Numbered from the stretch's first letter, positions 39,720-52,283 are shown. The stretch: 64,000 nucleotides of DNA from Symbiodinium natans (GCA_905221605.1 CAJNDS010000668.1:622055-686054), one strand, 5' to 3'. The notes: generated by a model not told the origin, from the letters alone. Translations and numbers: made by a program.

Positions 39720-40180
39720 GTTAGGGTTTAGGGTTTAGGGTTTTAGGGTTTAGGGTTTAGGGTTTAGGGTTTAGGGTTTAGGGTTTAGGGTTTAGGGTTT
39801 AGGGTTTAGGGTTTAGGGTTTAGGGTTTAGGTCCCTTCAGGAAATTCCCAGAGAGCCCAATACTCCTCAGTCAAGGGTTTAGTTTAGCGGTCTAGGGGTG
39901 CAAAAGGGGGTTAGGGTTTAGGCTTTAGGGTCCAGGGTTTAGGGTTTAGGGTACCTAAACCCTAAAGCCTAAACCCTAAACCCTATCTAAGGGTATTGCG
40001 CTCTCCCGGCTGCAACATGCCAGGTTGCGGACAGCCGCTGCTTCGAAGGCATGCCTCATGCGCACCCATGTTTGATATTGGTTTAGGGTTTAGGGTTTAG
40101 GGTTTAGGGTTTAGGGTTTAGGGTTTAGGGTTTAGGGTTTAGGGTTTAGGGTTTAGGGTTTAGGGTTTAGGGTTTGGGTT
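39720..40180 (+). repeat. cluster of TTTAGGG arrays with remnants of a MITE-C
   Basis: Array 39720-39832 (15 units); MITE-C left end CCCAGAGAGCCCAATACTCC at 39847 and a right-end-like GGTATTGCGCTCTC near 39988, with telomeric tracts filling the interior; array 40080-40180 (14 units). Confidence 0.85.
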
Positions 40181-40706
40181 TAGGGTGCCCTCAGAAGCCT
40201 GTTGCAAATGGTTTAGGGTTTAGGGGAGTTGCCGAAGTGTCACGATAGCATGCTTAAACGTGGTCCCTGATTGCATGGCTCAGGGTATGTGTTGTGTTGC
40301 AGGGCCGCCGAAGCACTTGGTCCCTTGGTTTTGGGTTTGAGACATCCGGGAAGCGCACCTTACTTCGGATGCGGTCCCGCAGGCCATGAGAGAGTGATGC
40401 AGTGTAGTGATCTAGGGTACATGTAAGTGGAAGTGGCAGGCGACACGAAGTTCTCTAAGACAGCAACCACGACCAGGGGATTCGTGATTGAGGGCTTTCG
40501 TTCGACGACCGGGGGTGTGCAGCAGCCATCCAAGACGGCATGGCCGTGAACATGAACTCCTCGCAGACCGCTGGCTTGATCTCTAGCCCAGTCGGATCCC
40601 GCCTCTCAAGGTTTATGAAACCGAACCCTGAACCCTAAAACCTGTTAGGCTCAAGCATCTTGGCTCCTATACGTGCTTCGTTTGCTGCAGCCCCTGTTCT
40701 GTCACG

Positions 40707-40796
40707 ATGCCCTTTCCCGTCTCGCTCATCATCGGCCATGAGGCGAGTTGGTCTTCAACCAAGAAGCAGCCTCCTCCAGAGGAGGCTGCTTGCTGA
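40707..40796 (+). CDS. short ORF after a good acceptor
   Basis: TTTGCTGCAG precedes ATG by about 17 bp. MPFPVSLIIGHEASWSSTK, KQPPPEEAAC ends in TGA. Another frame across 40660-40966 is also open. Weak. Confidence 0.3.
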   Translation: MPFPVSLIIGHEASWSSTKKQPPPEEAAC

Positions 40797-41269
40797 TGGC
40801 CATGAAGTCGTGGTGGGCGAGTTCCGGGACGGCAACCCAGTCCTGCTGGGCCGTACTCGCAGTGGAGCGAAGGCTGCGGGGATCAACCATGCAGGGGAGA
40901 AGGAAGACGCATGAACTTTCGCGAGCTGGCTCGCTTGGCTCTAGGAGAGCTGCAGGCATAACCTGAAGCCATCACTTGGGTGCAAATGTGGTATGAAATT
41001 CATGTTGTATCAGCTGTGCAGGTGTGCTACAAGCCAGAAGAATGATCACAGGCAAGCAGCCTGCATAGAACACCAGGCTCCGACAGATCTATTGGCGAAA
41101 TACCAAATGGAAGCAGACGAGCACTGGGATATTGACTGCTTTAATTAACACTCCCATGTCTGCCAAGTGGGCTGCGCCATTTGGGAGCCACTGGACCATG
41201 CTTCTAAACCCCTTCAGTTCTTTTCTTCAGATTCAGGCCTCTTGAGTTCTCTTCGGGCATCGAAGCTGA

Positions 41270-41503
41270 ATGCCAGGCCTGGATGCCATTCATCCAGTTC
41301 TCGTTCCACCTCATGAAGAGCGCAAAAGGCTACAGTTGGGCAAGTTCTCAAGAAAGTATTCGACAGAGACATTGGCAACGATGCTGGAAGAAGCCAGGCA
41401 GACCCACCATCTCAGATTGTGGTGTCTGTGGCTTTGGTATGAAATTGCCAATTACGTTTTTCAGCGACTTGTATTGTATCACTCTGGGAAGAAGAAGACA
41501 TGA
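41270..41503 (+). CDS. candidate exon region, helical
   Basis: One frame reads HEERKRLQLGKFSRKYSTE, TLATMLEEARQTHHLRLWC, LWYEIANYVFQRLVLYHSG. A second overlapping frame (41283-41693) is Cys-containing (CGVCGFGMK...). No splice chain resolved. Confidence 0.3.
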   Translation: MPGLDAIHPVLVPPHEERKRLQLGKFSRKYSTETLATMLEEARQTHHLRLWCLWLWYEIANYVFQRLVLYHSGKKKT

Positions 41504-42607
41504 CATGCCGCAAGAATGCTTGGAGGCGCAGTCGTTGACATGGGCTGGCAAGTCAAGGATGAGGGCATGCCCCTACTTCTCTGCTGCAAGGCTTCCGCTC
41601 GTGATGTATGGATTCAAGCCGACAGAGTTGAGCAATACAAGATGCTTGGCCAGTTCGGCCAGGGGGCAGAAGGAGTGGCATGCAAAGCAATGACAGAACA
41701 GAAAGCCCTCACATCATCAATGCGATGTTTTGCCAAGGGGGCTTTGTGCACTTCCTCCAGGCATTGGGTGTGCCAGGTCTGTCTGCCACAGGCACAAGCA
41801 ACCAATGGATGACAAGGCAAAAGGACAGATTTACCTACATATCCGCCCTCAATGGATACACTCGTGCCCAAGGTGAATCAGGGATATAGGCGGCACATAC
41901 ACGTTGAGAATGCAGCAGGAGCCCGCAACAACAGGACGCGCGCTGAGGTAGATACCCCCCCCCCCTCCCCGCGTATTATTACCCCAGTAAACACAGTCGC
42001 CGCCCTAACGCTAGCCGCCCTACCACTAGCCCGATCATTCGGATTGCTGTTGGGGTGTCTTGTTTCGCGAAATGCCACGCAGCAACCATCCCCCACATTT
42101 TTTTGCCCATCATATCTTTGCTGCTGTCCATTTGAAGTGAAGTGACACCACGCAAGGGAGACGCACGCCAAACCTTTGTTTGCCTGGTCTTTTCTCCGGA
42201 GGCGGCGCAGGCCCACTAAGTGGGTCGGGACTTCGTACTGGCGAGCGGACGGGTGTCAGTAGACTCGATTCCGGACAGGCACGTCCCTGCGGAGTCGCGT
42301 GTGAGCGTGGGCAGCGCGGGTGACAAAAATGAACCCTAAACCCTAAGCACTAAGCGCTAAGCCTTAAACTCTAACCCTAAACCTTAATAGCTGCCCTAAA
42401 CCACAGCTTCCAGCGCACCTCTCAGGGGCTACGCCGATGCCTTTGATGAAGCCACAAGAGATGCTTCCAATGCAGGCCAGGGTTCAGGCCGGCCGATTCC
42501 CAGAGAGTCTTGAGCTCCGTGTGGTTTAGGGTTTAGGGTTTAGGGTTTAGGGTTTAGGGTTTAGGGTTTAGGGTTTAGGGTTTAGGGTTTTGGGCTGCCT
42601 GCGTCTC

Positions 42608-42874
42608 ATGGTATTCTACTTGGACCGCGAAGGTTGCAGCCTTGAGTTGGAGGACCCTTTTCAAAAGGTCCTCTACGGGCATGTAAGGGCCTTCTCACGA
42701 GTCTATGAAGGGAACCGTTTAGGGGTACCTTCTTATAGGGGTCCAAGTTTGACTCGCTTGAACTTCAGCTTAGCGGGAACACAGCAAGAGCACTCCGCGG
42801 CCTCGTTCTTGAAAAAAAATCTAGGAAGCCCAGTACCAGTTGTTGTGCTTTCTTGGAAAAAGGTGCCTCTATGA
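42608..42874 (+). CDS. 88-residue ORF, function unknown
   Basis: Directly after an eight-unit TTTAGGG array: MVFYLDREGCSLELEDPFQK, VLYGHVRAFSRVYEGNRLG, RLNFSLAGTQQEHSAASFL to TGA. The frame is open upstream to 42590 (GCLRL). It might be the last exon of the same gene set as the Deg-like exons, but no evidence links them. Confidence 0.4.
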   Translation: MVFYLDREGCSLELEDPFQKVLYGHVRAFSRVYEGNRLGVPSYRGPSLTRLNFSLAGTQQEHSAASFLKKNLGSPVPVVVLSWKKVPL

Positions 42875-43226
42875 AACCAACCAGCACTAAGAAGGGCACC
42901 CTTGAATCTTCGAACATGCAGGTAGAGAGCTCTTAGAGCCCAAGAAGCCATGAAGGGTTAAGATTTCGGGGTTCAGGTCGGAGTTCCGGGTTTAGGGCAG
43001 GTGTCAAGTGGCCGGGGGCTTCACTGGCAAAAAGCGCTGACCATGAATCCTCACACAGCATGTCCGAGACGTGAGCATCTAAACCCTAAACCCAGTCTGT
43101 GGGGTTTCCTATATCAGGGGTCCCTTAGTACCAGAAACGCCCATATACCCTAATATGAATACCCTCTTTTCAACTATACCCCACAAAGCCCTCAGCCGTC
43201 CTAAGCCCCAAACCACCATGCCCAAG

Positions 43227-43598
43227 CCCCTTGAGGTGATGGGCTTCCCCATCGGTGGAGACTACCTCAGCATAACGGAGGGCGTGCTTTCCAGGATCGA
43301 GGCAAGCGACGGAGATCAGGGTTTTGGGTTTCGCGCCGGCGTCGGATTGGTGTCTCTGATATGGGCGCGTTCTGGCAGGCGGTGTATGTGGAAAACCCTG
43401 TCTTCCTGCTTGGGCAGAATGGGTTCTAGCATCATGTCGCGTGCACTTTCGCATCAGTCCTGTATCGGAATGTTGCCCTAAACGCTAAACCCTAAACCCT
43501 AACCCAAAAGTCTGGCGTGTCCGAGTGTGAACGATGAAACCCTAAAGCCTGAAGGTCGTTGACTACTCGCACAGCCGTCGCTCCTGCGGCATCCTCAC
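43227..43598 (+). CDS. Deg/HtrA-type serine protease fragment (Deg9-like), two exons
   Basis: Exon 43227-43301 reads PLEVMGFPIGGDYLSITEG, VLSRIE and exon 43554-43598 reads VVDYSHSRRSCGILT. Joined, they resemble the plant-type Deg9 segment V-x-G-x-P-x-G-G-D ... S-x-T-x-G-V-x-S-R-I-E followed by a short linker to the substrate-pocket strand (family knowledge). The intron uses a GC donor (GAG|GCAAGC) and AAG acceptor. The catalytic His/Asp exons and the GNSGGP-type Ser motif were not found nearby. Reading past 43598 gives VIEALNPN, vaguely like the start of D-A-x-x-N-P-G-N, so the copy may be decayed or continue in another exon. Confidence 0.45.
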
Positions 43599-44996
43599 TG
43601 TGATAGAAGCCCTCAACCCCAATACTTTAAGGAAGCTTATGGTCTTACATCGGAAGGGTTGATAGGTGCAGTGCATGGTAGATGGTGGGCTGGGGTAAGT
43701 AGTCGTCCCTAAACCCGACTCCCATAAAGTGGAAGATGCGATATAAGCCCCAAAGAAGATGTCCAAACACCTATAATTCCCTCCCCCTACTAATCCCTAC
43801 CCCCCCCCTCTCCTATTAAATATCCCCCATGTACTCTTGTATAACTATAATGGGAGCATTCAATATGAGGGGGGATGGAAGCTGGGGGATCCCGTGGCCG
43901 CATTTGCAAGACAGGGCGAGGCTCAGTATGTTTTTTTTTTCAGGGTTCAGGGCTTTAGGTTGTAGGATTCAGAGGGCTTATGGGTTCGGGATTGTTCGAG
44001 ATTTTTCGGGATTTATGAAGGTTCGGCCTTTTCTTGCGCCGCAGAGCGCTCCAAGATGTGGCACAACTTGTATAAGGTATGTCGACCATGAATCGTTTTT
44101 GAATCGTTTTTATTAGGTTTCATTCATTCACTCTCCAATGGCTTCGACTCCCGCAGCCCACCGTCTTGCAAGAAACCCCGCAGCACCTGTGGGACCGATT
44201 ATGAACCCTGAAAGGATTTACGGTTCACATACCTTAGTAGGAAGTATAGTGGTATAAGGTGTTTTTCCCCTAAACCCAAACCTTAAAACGAAACCCTTAA
44301 CCCCAAACCCCCATTATAGCAGTACAGGGTATCTGATCCCGCAGCCCTAAACCCCTGAACCTCCAACTGTAGAAGGAAAAAGGGGGTGCGACCCCCAATG
44401 CCTAAACTCTAAACCCCAATTCTTGCACTAGTACATGGTATGTATGTCACCCCTAGTGCCTAAACCCTAAACCCCAATCATAGTGGTATAGGGTAGATGA
44501 CCCCAATTTTTTGGTTCACAATTAGTCTTCAGGACAGGGCTTCAACACCCAGGTTTGGCACTGACGGTGGATGCCGCCATCAACGTCGCGACTTCAGATG
44601 GGTGGCGTGCAAGTGGGTTTAGGGTTTAGAGTTCAGGGCTTAGGGTTTGGGTTTAGGGTCTGAATCCAAATGACCAGAGGTCCCAAACCCCACCTAAGGA
44701 ACAGAGTTCATCCGCGCGAATACGTGCGTGCACCCATTTTAACGACAGCTTTTGGCAGCCAACCTGTTCAGTCTAGCAAAACCCTAAGCCCTGAACCCCA
44801 AACCCTAAACCCTACACCCTAAACCCTAAACCCCATCGAGGCTGGCAACAGTGGCGGGCCAGTGGTTGACCCATTGACCGGGCGGATGTTTCTTGTCTGA
44901 GCTTAGCCAAGGAACCCCCTCCCCGAACACACTTGTTGCTTATAGGGTTCAGGGTTAAGGGTTTAGGGTTTGGTATGTACCATGTATTATAGAAAT

Positions 44997-45110
44997 CTAC
45001 TATTTGCTTCAGAACCCCCCAAAAAATGAAGATTAATAATCCCTATCTTGCCTTTATAAGGAAGAATAGTTTTTATTTTAGGCGGGGTTCTTACGCAATT
45101 ACTAGCTATT
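44997..45110. mobile_element. MITE-E copy flanked by direct repeats
   Basis: CTACTATTTGCTTCAGAACC ... GGGTTCTTACGCAATTACTAG. Outside, TGTACCATGTATTATAGAA (from 44976) recurs as TGTACCATGTATACTATAG (from 45116). Confidence 0.75.
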
Positions 45111-47211
45111 GCTTCTGTACCATGTATACTATAGAACTCGAATATGTATTGCTAGGCGGGTAGGGTGCGATGCCTTGTGGTTCGAAGTGACACATGTCGG
45201 TGACTAATCCCTTCGGCCTGTATAGTAAGCATACCTGAACGACGTCATTCCCTGCCCTTAGGCTGCCCTCCGGCTGTCCCTAAACCCTAAACCTTAAACC
45301 CCAAACCCTAAACCCCAAACCCTAAACCCTAAACCCTACACCCTAAACCTTATATATATATATATAAACCCTACTTAACCCTTAATTAACCCTAAACCCG
45401 AAACCCCAGACCCGAAACGCCCCCGGCCCGCATCCGAGGACCGCGGTTGCCCATCAAAAGGCGGGTGCGTGGAGTGGGGTTCAGAGGTCTCCTGGGATCC
45501 TTCTTTCCGTTTGCCTGCCCTTCTTGGGTTTAAGGGTTCAAGGGTTTGGGGTTTGGGGTTTGGGGTTTGGGGGCCCTGACAATCTGTGTAAGGCCTCGGG
45601 CCCTGATTTTGCAGACACCCTGAAGGGAATCCAACAGGTTGTGAAAGTCAGACATCCCATCCGCGCCTTTGGATGACAGTGTGTCCCAAGTGGCACCTCT
45701 CACTGTCAATGTCTGCTTGTCACTTTGAACGCCGGGTTTAGGTTTTTTGCGTGCCTTCTGCGACGATAGAATGGTGCCAGCCGACAAGGGTGCCTGCCCG
45801 TTGGCGCTGCACTCCCCCCCCTGGCGAAACCCAAAGCCCTTTTTGGAGGTTCCTTTGTAGTTGTCATGTTGGGTTGGAATAATCTATCTAGGGCATTCAG
45901 AACCCGACTTAGAGAATTACTACCCGACACCCTAAACCCGAAACCCTAAAGACCCTAAACCCGAAACCCTCCTAAACCCTAAACCCTAAACCCTAAACCC
46001 TGAACCCTGAACCCCATAGACCCCAAACCCTCCTTTAGGCAGCTTTGGAATCTTGGCTTTCTGGAGGTTGTGGCTCTGGGCATTGAGAACCAGGGCCATG
46101 CTGTCCCACCTTGCGCGGCGCCCTGGGGTTTAGGGTTTAGGGTTTGGGGTTTGGGGTTTAGGGTTCGGGGTTTAGGGTTTGGGGTGTAGAGTTTGGGGTT
46201 TGTGGTTTAGGGTTTAGGGTCTAGAATGCCTGTGATACAGGCATATGCCAAGATCATCCCCTTGTAATCCCGACTACAAGCCACTCCAGCTACCAGTGTA
46301 TATTCAGCGCGTAATCCTCGCGTCGCTTGGAGGCTGACAGTCTGCATGCTTTGTTGGGCCATGGAGCCACCCACATTGAAGCAACGCCGAGTCAACGCAT
46401 CAACCCTCTCCGCGCACAACAAAGGACAACAGTGAAACAACCCACAGCTCTAGCTTCTCAGGTCTGATATGGTCCAGACCTCGGCTTCTCCTGGGCATTT
46501 GCTTGGAAGCTTTGAGGGGGTTTACGCTGGGGTGCCCTTTCTGTGGTTCCTTTTAAGGAGGTTCAAGTCAATTTGGGGCATAAAAGGGGTGGCCGTATTT
46601 TGGGAAATTCACGTGGAGATGCATGGACAATTCTTCACTTCGAGGTTTGTTGTTGTGCGCTCGACTTTCTGTCAGGGTTGCGCACGGGCTCAAGGAAGCC
46701 CTATCCCAAAGCTCAAGGCACATATATATATATATATACACATATATATTATACACATGTATATATATATATATATGTAGACAATTGTTTTTGCGTTTTT
46801 GATTTGATATTTTGTTTTATGTATTCGTGTTATATCATTTAGCTTTAGTGTAGCAGTGTATATCACGGAATAATTGCAATGTATTTCATATTGGTCATAG
46901 ACTTCGAAACCATGTTTAACAACTTTTCCCTGTCTGTGGATCGCAGGCGCTTTCTCTACGGCGCCCTGCAGGGGCGCCCGACAGAACTGTCGACGAACTC
47001 AGCCTCCGCTTTTCAACATTTTTTTTGTTTTTTTTTTTTGGGGGGGGGGTCCGAGAAGTATTGGGCCTTTAAGGGGCGTTTTGTTTCATTCGGGGGCGTG
47101 CAGGGACCCTATATAATAATTGCAAACTGCCATGTGATATTTGCGGTTCAGAGTTTATGGGTTTGGGGAGTTTAGCGTCGAGGCGGAGGCTTAGGATTTT
47201 GGGATAGGCGT

Positions 47212-47335
47212 TTAGGCTTAGGGCTTAGGGCTTTTAGGGCTTTTAGGGCTTTTAGGGCTTTTAGGGCTTTTAGGGCTTTTAGGGCTTAGGGCTTAGGGTT
47301 TAGGGTTTAGGGCTTAGGGCTTAGGGCTTAGGGCT
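47212..47335 (+). repeat. GCTTAGGG / GCTTTTAGGG variant array
   Basis: About seven CTTTTAGGG units flanked by CTTAGGG units. Confidence 0.95.
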
Positions 47336-49146
47336 TTGGCTTGCGGAGCTCTGGGTGCGTAGCTTTGTAGCAACGAAGGTGGCATGTGAAGGCGGCTTCT
47401 TTTAGCTGCCCGAAAAGTTGGAGCATATACTTCTCGCCACCCATGAACCTCTAGCAGGCAGCACAGGGTCGGAGGCTTCCTCCTGTGGACCTGAACTAAA
47501 ACAAACTGCCGAAGTCAACGCAGGGAAGCACCCTAAAACCCTAACCCTTAACCCTTACTTGGGCTTTGAAAGCTTCAGTTCACGGCGTACTGGCTCGTTA
47601 TTGTGAAGGAACTCAAATGAAGTTACATAGTGCGGGTACCACGTTCTTGTTTTTTGTTTGCAGCCCTGTACGGTAACAAAGTTCATGTTCCTCAACAAGA
47701 ACACAGTTGAGGGTTTGGGGTTTTGGGTCTAGGCGGTTCAGGGCTTAGGGCTTGACTTAGGGGTCCTAAATACTACTAGTGTTCCCTTATGCTCCCTTGA
47801 TAAATATACTAACCCCCGAAAACCCTGTTCTAATGATTCAGGCCCCTTTTCTTAGGCGGTTTTAGGGTTTAGGGCTCCGGATTGCAAGGCCCTCCCTTGG
47901 CGTCTACTTGCAGACCTTGGCCGGTCACCAAGGCTTTCTTCGTGCACTTGCTTACGGGTTCTTAGCTCCTCGTAGCAGATTTGGGGAGGCTTACTTAACT
48001 CACGTTTAAGGGGCTCTGGGGATCCGAGTTCCTGAGTTTCCTATTGAAAACTAGGGAGCTTGCGGAGGCGAGTTGACTGTAGGACTTAAGGTTTAGGTTG
48101 TGTAGTGTCAGGGGTTTTGGCCCTGCCGGGTGGAGTTCATGTCAAGGGGTGTAGATCTCAGCAGTGCAGGGTTGTGGTGCGCAGGGCAACAAGGGGGCAT
48201 GATGCACTGTAGCTCCTGCTCACGAAAAGAGAAGGGGCGCACGTTTCAGATGGAGGGCTTGGGGTTTAGGGTGGGCCTCAGTCCTGGGATGAAGCTTCTT
48301 GATGCCACGCGCGTTGACATGTGACCGACGGCACCACCAAACCAGAACCCTAAACCAAAGGCAGAATCCTGAGGCCCCTGAACCGTTGTTGTAGGTCTCA
48401 TTTAAAGAGTTGAAGTCTGAAGCATGGAATTTTGTTGGGGACTTTGGTAACCTCGGAGGCTAAACCCTGGACTTTCTTGTGAACACTGAACTTCTGAAAA
48501 CTAACTCTTCAAACCCATAAAAATTGCCATCTTTGAAAGGGTTCCATGAACAGTAAAGAAACCCTAAACCCCTGAACCTCCTAATTAAGCCTTGTCCGTA
48601 CTTATATTAGATGCTTCCCTTTATCAGTTAACATAAAATGTTCTTCTTTCATTATACATATATATATATATACGCGCACTATCTTTTTACATTTTACGCA
48701 TTGTTTATCTTGTAGACTATAGAATCTAAATGTCGATGCATGTTGCTTGCTATATGCTACAAAAAGGCTACCTTATTTATCTTCTCCTTATCATCACAAA
48801 TTATAATATAATAAGGGGGGGGGCTTTCTTAATGTTAATAGTTCTTCTCTCGGACCATGCCCTGGTCGAGCTTTGGCCTCCAACCTGCAGGGCTCGAGCC
48901 TGACCGGCAACTGTCGCAGGCGAGGACTCCGGTTTCACAGCCGCTGCAGCTTAGCACATGCCGAGAGTGGCAACAAACAAAGCACCATAACAAGAAACCG
49001 CAATAGTGGGCAAGAATGAAACATGACTATCATAGTAGCAATAGTAGTAGGTGTCGTAGTCAGGTAGAGTAATGACAGCAGAGGCGAAGCTGTCTTGTAC
49101 AAAGGGGCATCAAGCCGACCGCTGGAGGTCAGAGCAGGAAGGGCTT

Positions 49147-49227
49147 CGGGTTTAGGGTTTAGGGTTTAGGGTTTAGGGTTTAGGGTTTAGGGTTTAGGGT
49201 TTAGGGTTTAGGGTTTAGGGTTTAGGG
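49147..49227 (+). repeat. telomeric array (TTTAGGG)~11
   Basis: Perfect units immediately upstream of a candidate exon. Confidence 0.97.
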
Positions 49228-49339
49228 CCCGTGTTCTTCGGCACGAGCGGCAACATACACTCCGGCCACTTGCTGTTCAAGCGATGGCCGCGCTTTGCTG
49301 CAGCTGTGACAGTCTCTTGGCTTAGTGGGTTTTGGAGAT
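49228..49339 (+). CDS. candidate exon between a telomeric array and a MITE-A
   Basis: TTTAG of the array is the only nearby acceptor. The frame reads VFFGTSGNIHSGHLLFKRW, PRFAAAVTVSWLSGFWR and reaches GAT|GTCAGT, which lies in the left flank of the MITE-A at 49349. The next exon was not fixed. Confidence 0.35.
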
Positions 49340-49348
49340 GTCAGTATA

Positions 49349-49453
49349 TTGGGATGTTCCCCCCTTATACTAAGAGTCCTTAATAGGGACTGTAGTAAGC
49401 CCCCTATGATAATCCATATTAAGGAGCTGCTAGCATAAGGGCGAACACCCCAA
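49349..49453. mobile_element. MITE-A copy
   Basis: TTGGGATGTTCCCCCCTTAT ... AAGGGCGAACACCCCAA. Flanks TCAGTATA / TCAGTGTT (6/8). Confidence 0.82.
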
Positions 49454-50338
49454 TCAGTGTTCTTTAAAACTTATACACATAGTCCTTCCTAGACCCTGTT
49501 CCTGATCTTTGCGGTCCTCTGGACGCGCGTGCTGTAGAAACTATTGCCCAGAGGGTTGAACCTGTACACCCAAATACCCTGGTACCCCAAGTACGCCAAG
49601 CATCACCCCAAAAACCCAGATTCCCTAATACCCTGATACTCTAATAACACTTTGGGGCCTCTTGGTTTTAGTGGCTCCGCCATACAGCAAGAACCTTTTT
49701 TTGTAGTAGGGCCGGGTATTAGGGTATTGGGGGTGTAGGGTTGGGGATGTAGGGCCCATACGAATGCAGAGAGTTCGTCCCAGGCAGGCAGTGCAGCAGT
49801 CCTAGCCGTAAAAAAGGGCCCATACTAAAGTCATGAAAGCGCCCTAAGCCCTGAAGGGAGTTAGGGGGCAGGGTGCAAATTTGTAACGGCAGCCCAGCTC
49901 CTGTCCAGGAACGTGAGATCACCCATGCAGCAACACACCCTCCATTTATGAAGTCGACAGTACTGCAACACGAGGAAACCCAATTGGTTAAGGCATCTTC
50001 CTCTAAGGGACATGTGTGCTTCCTGGTCAGGCAAAACAAAGAATGAAGAGCCGCTTGTTTGCAACACGCTCCCGCGGCATACTTTTTAGGGCACCAGCGC
50101 CCAAAACCTACTTTCTATACGGCATTGTCATGAAGCCCCTTACCAGACTTCTCCGGCAGCCGATATCAAAAGGTTGGGGTTCTTAGGACACTCGGTGTTG
50201 CTTGGGGTTCGCTGGTAGAAACCCTAAACCCTAAACCCTTGTTTGTAGTACCGGCTAGTGCCTGGTCAACCTGAAAGCCAAGACGCCGAACCCCAACGCC
50301 TACAAACCATGATGTTCGTGTTTGGTGGCTGTAGGTTC

Positions 50339-50465
50339 CCAGAGAGCCCAAGACCCCCTTACTTAAGGAATATACCGCAAACCATGTACGGGCCCCTAGT
50401 ATAACTTGAGGTATTGTCCTTCATTCCCTAAACCCTAAACCCTAAATGTATTTGGGCTCTTTGGG
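50339..50465. mobile_element. MITE-C with telomeric tract in its right arm
   Basis: CCCAGAGAGCCCAAGACCCC ... TTTGGGCTCTTTGGG. Three CCCTAAA units (50427-50446) occupy the place of the usual TTAATTAAGGGG. Confidence 0.8.
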
Positions 50466-51063
50466 TTCAATTGGGCTTAGGCCTTTAGCGTTTCTTCTTG
50501 CAGGGCTCAGGGTCGCAGGCTTCATAGGTCGAGGCCTCTTGAGGACCGCTTCAGGCCTAGTTGTTCAAGATGGGGCTGGCGCTTTAGGGTTTAGGGTTTG
50601 GGGTATAGGTTTTAGGGTTTAGGGTTTAGGGTTTAGGGCTGCGTTGTGTTGGGGTGGGTCCTCGCCGAAATCATCCAGCGACCGGGAGGTGACTTGAGTG
50701 TGGGCTCAGTGCAGGGAGGTCGCACTCCAAGGTCATGAGCAGGTAGTGTTGTAGTGTCATTGCTCTCGCACAGACACAGCGAGGTTGCGGGGTCGCCGGT
50801 GCAAGCTCATCCTTTGTAGCCCTTCCGCTACTTTGTATAGATTATGCCAGTATGTTAAGTAAGTTTCACCCAGTTAAGGCAAGAAAGGGTGACAAAAACA
50901 CAAGTTATGAAGACAATAGAGGAACGTTGGGGTCAGGAGGGTTTAGGGTTGGTTTCGCTCTCTTATGCGGTGTCTGCTTGAGAGCTCAAACATAGCACCG
51001 ATGGCTCCTGCGTCATGACCTGTCGATAGTTTGAGATGTGGGGGAGGGGGGTGGTTTACGTAA

Positions 51064-51190
51064 CCATAAACCCTAAACCCTAAACCCTGAACCCTGAACC
51101 CTGAACCCTGAACCCTAAACCCTGAACCCTGAACCCTCAACCCTGAACCCTGAACCCTAAACCCTAAACCCTGAACCCTGAACCCTCACC
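51064..51190 (+). repeat. CCCTGAA/CCCTAAA array
   Basis: About 18 units, CCCTGAA-dominated. Minus-strand ORFs here are repeat translations. Confidence 0.95.
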
Positions 51191-52283
51191 CAGTGTTCCC
51201 GAAGGCTTCCTTAGCATGTATATGGTCAGTTCTCAAAGTATGGTCCCTTTTTGGGGTACCTGACGGGGTCCTTTGAATAAACTCGCTGTATGAAGGGCAT
51301 GTATATAAATTTACATACACCTATATACATATATGTATATATATATATATACGCATGTCTTCAGGGACCTTGTGAACCCCCATCCGCCTGTCCAGGACCG
51401 GCTACACCTTCACGGAGGCAGCGTGCCCTACCGACTCGGGGAGCTTCCGTCTGTATGTCTACTAGGACGCCAGTGGTACTCTTGTTCCCTTGTCAGGGTT
51501 TCGGGCTTGGGGTAGGAACCCTTGCATGAACCTACCTAACCCAAACACGGGTGCCCTTTTTTTCTCCTAGGGAACTCGAAGCATGGGGCTTTGTTTTTGA
51601 CAGCGTGGTGCGCGTGGACAACGCCCCCCCGCAAGCCTGACCCTAACAGTCAAAATGCATCACTGTCTCCACTGCGCAAGTAGCTCGCGAAACTACGAGT
51701 GAGAAACCTCAGCACCGCTGTCAGGGCTACAGCAGCGAGGTCACCCCCGAAGTGGACCGCTTTTGGGGGGAGGGGGATCGCTTGACAGGGTTTTGGTTGG
51801 GGTTTCGGGTTTGGGGAGGGCTTGGGGCGGACTGCTGAAGAGTGGTGTTTCGAGTGTGGTGGGCAGTAGCTGGGTCGCGCCCCTGCTTGAAAAAGCGAAA
51901 AAAGCAGACAAGTCGAGGGCAATGTAGGGTTGCAAACAAGCACGTGTTTCACCCACCCTCCTCCCCAAGCTCCTAGACTGCGTTTGAATAATGCATTTAA
52001 GCGTTAGCTGCTCCGTCTTAAAAGGGGCAACGAACTCCGCATTTCTTATAGAGGGTTAAGGAGAGGATACCTCTCACATCAGCTGGTTTTCAGTTCGAGT
52101 TTCAGGGCTTCAGAAGGTAGATTCCGGCATCGGCCCCATGCAAGCAGTATGTGCAGAATGCAGCCCCAATTCCAACAGGGTTTGTGGGTTTGGTTTCAAG
52201 AATGTGAAAGGTTTACTGTGGTTTTAAGGTTGGGTTAGGGACGAGCCTCTTTGGACAACAAGTTCGCACAGCTTGAATGTGAA

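Noticed and set aside
40640-40665. dinoflagellate spliced-leader gene (GGCTCAAG word)
   Set aside because: Only an 8-base match; the rest of the conserved leader is absent.
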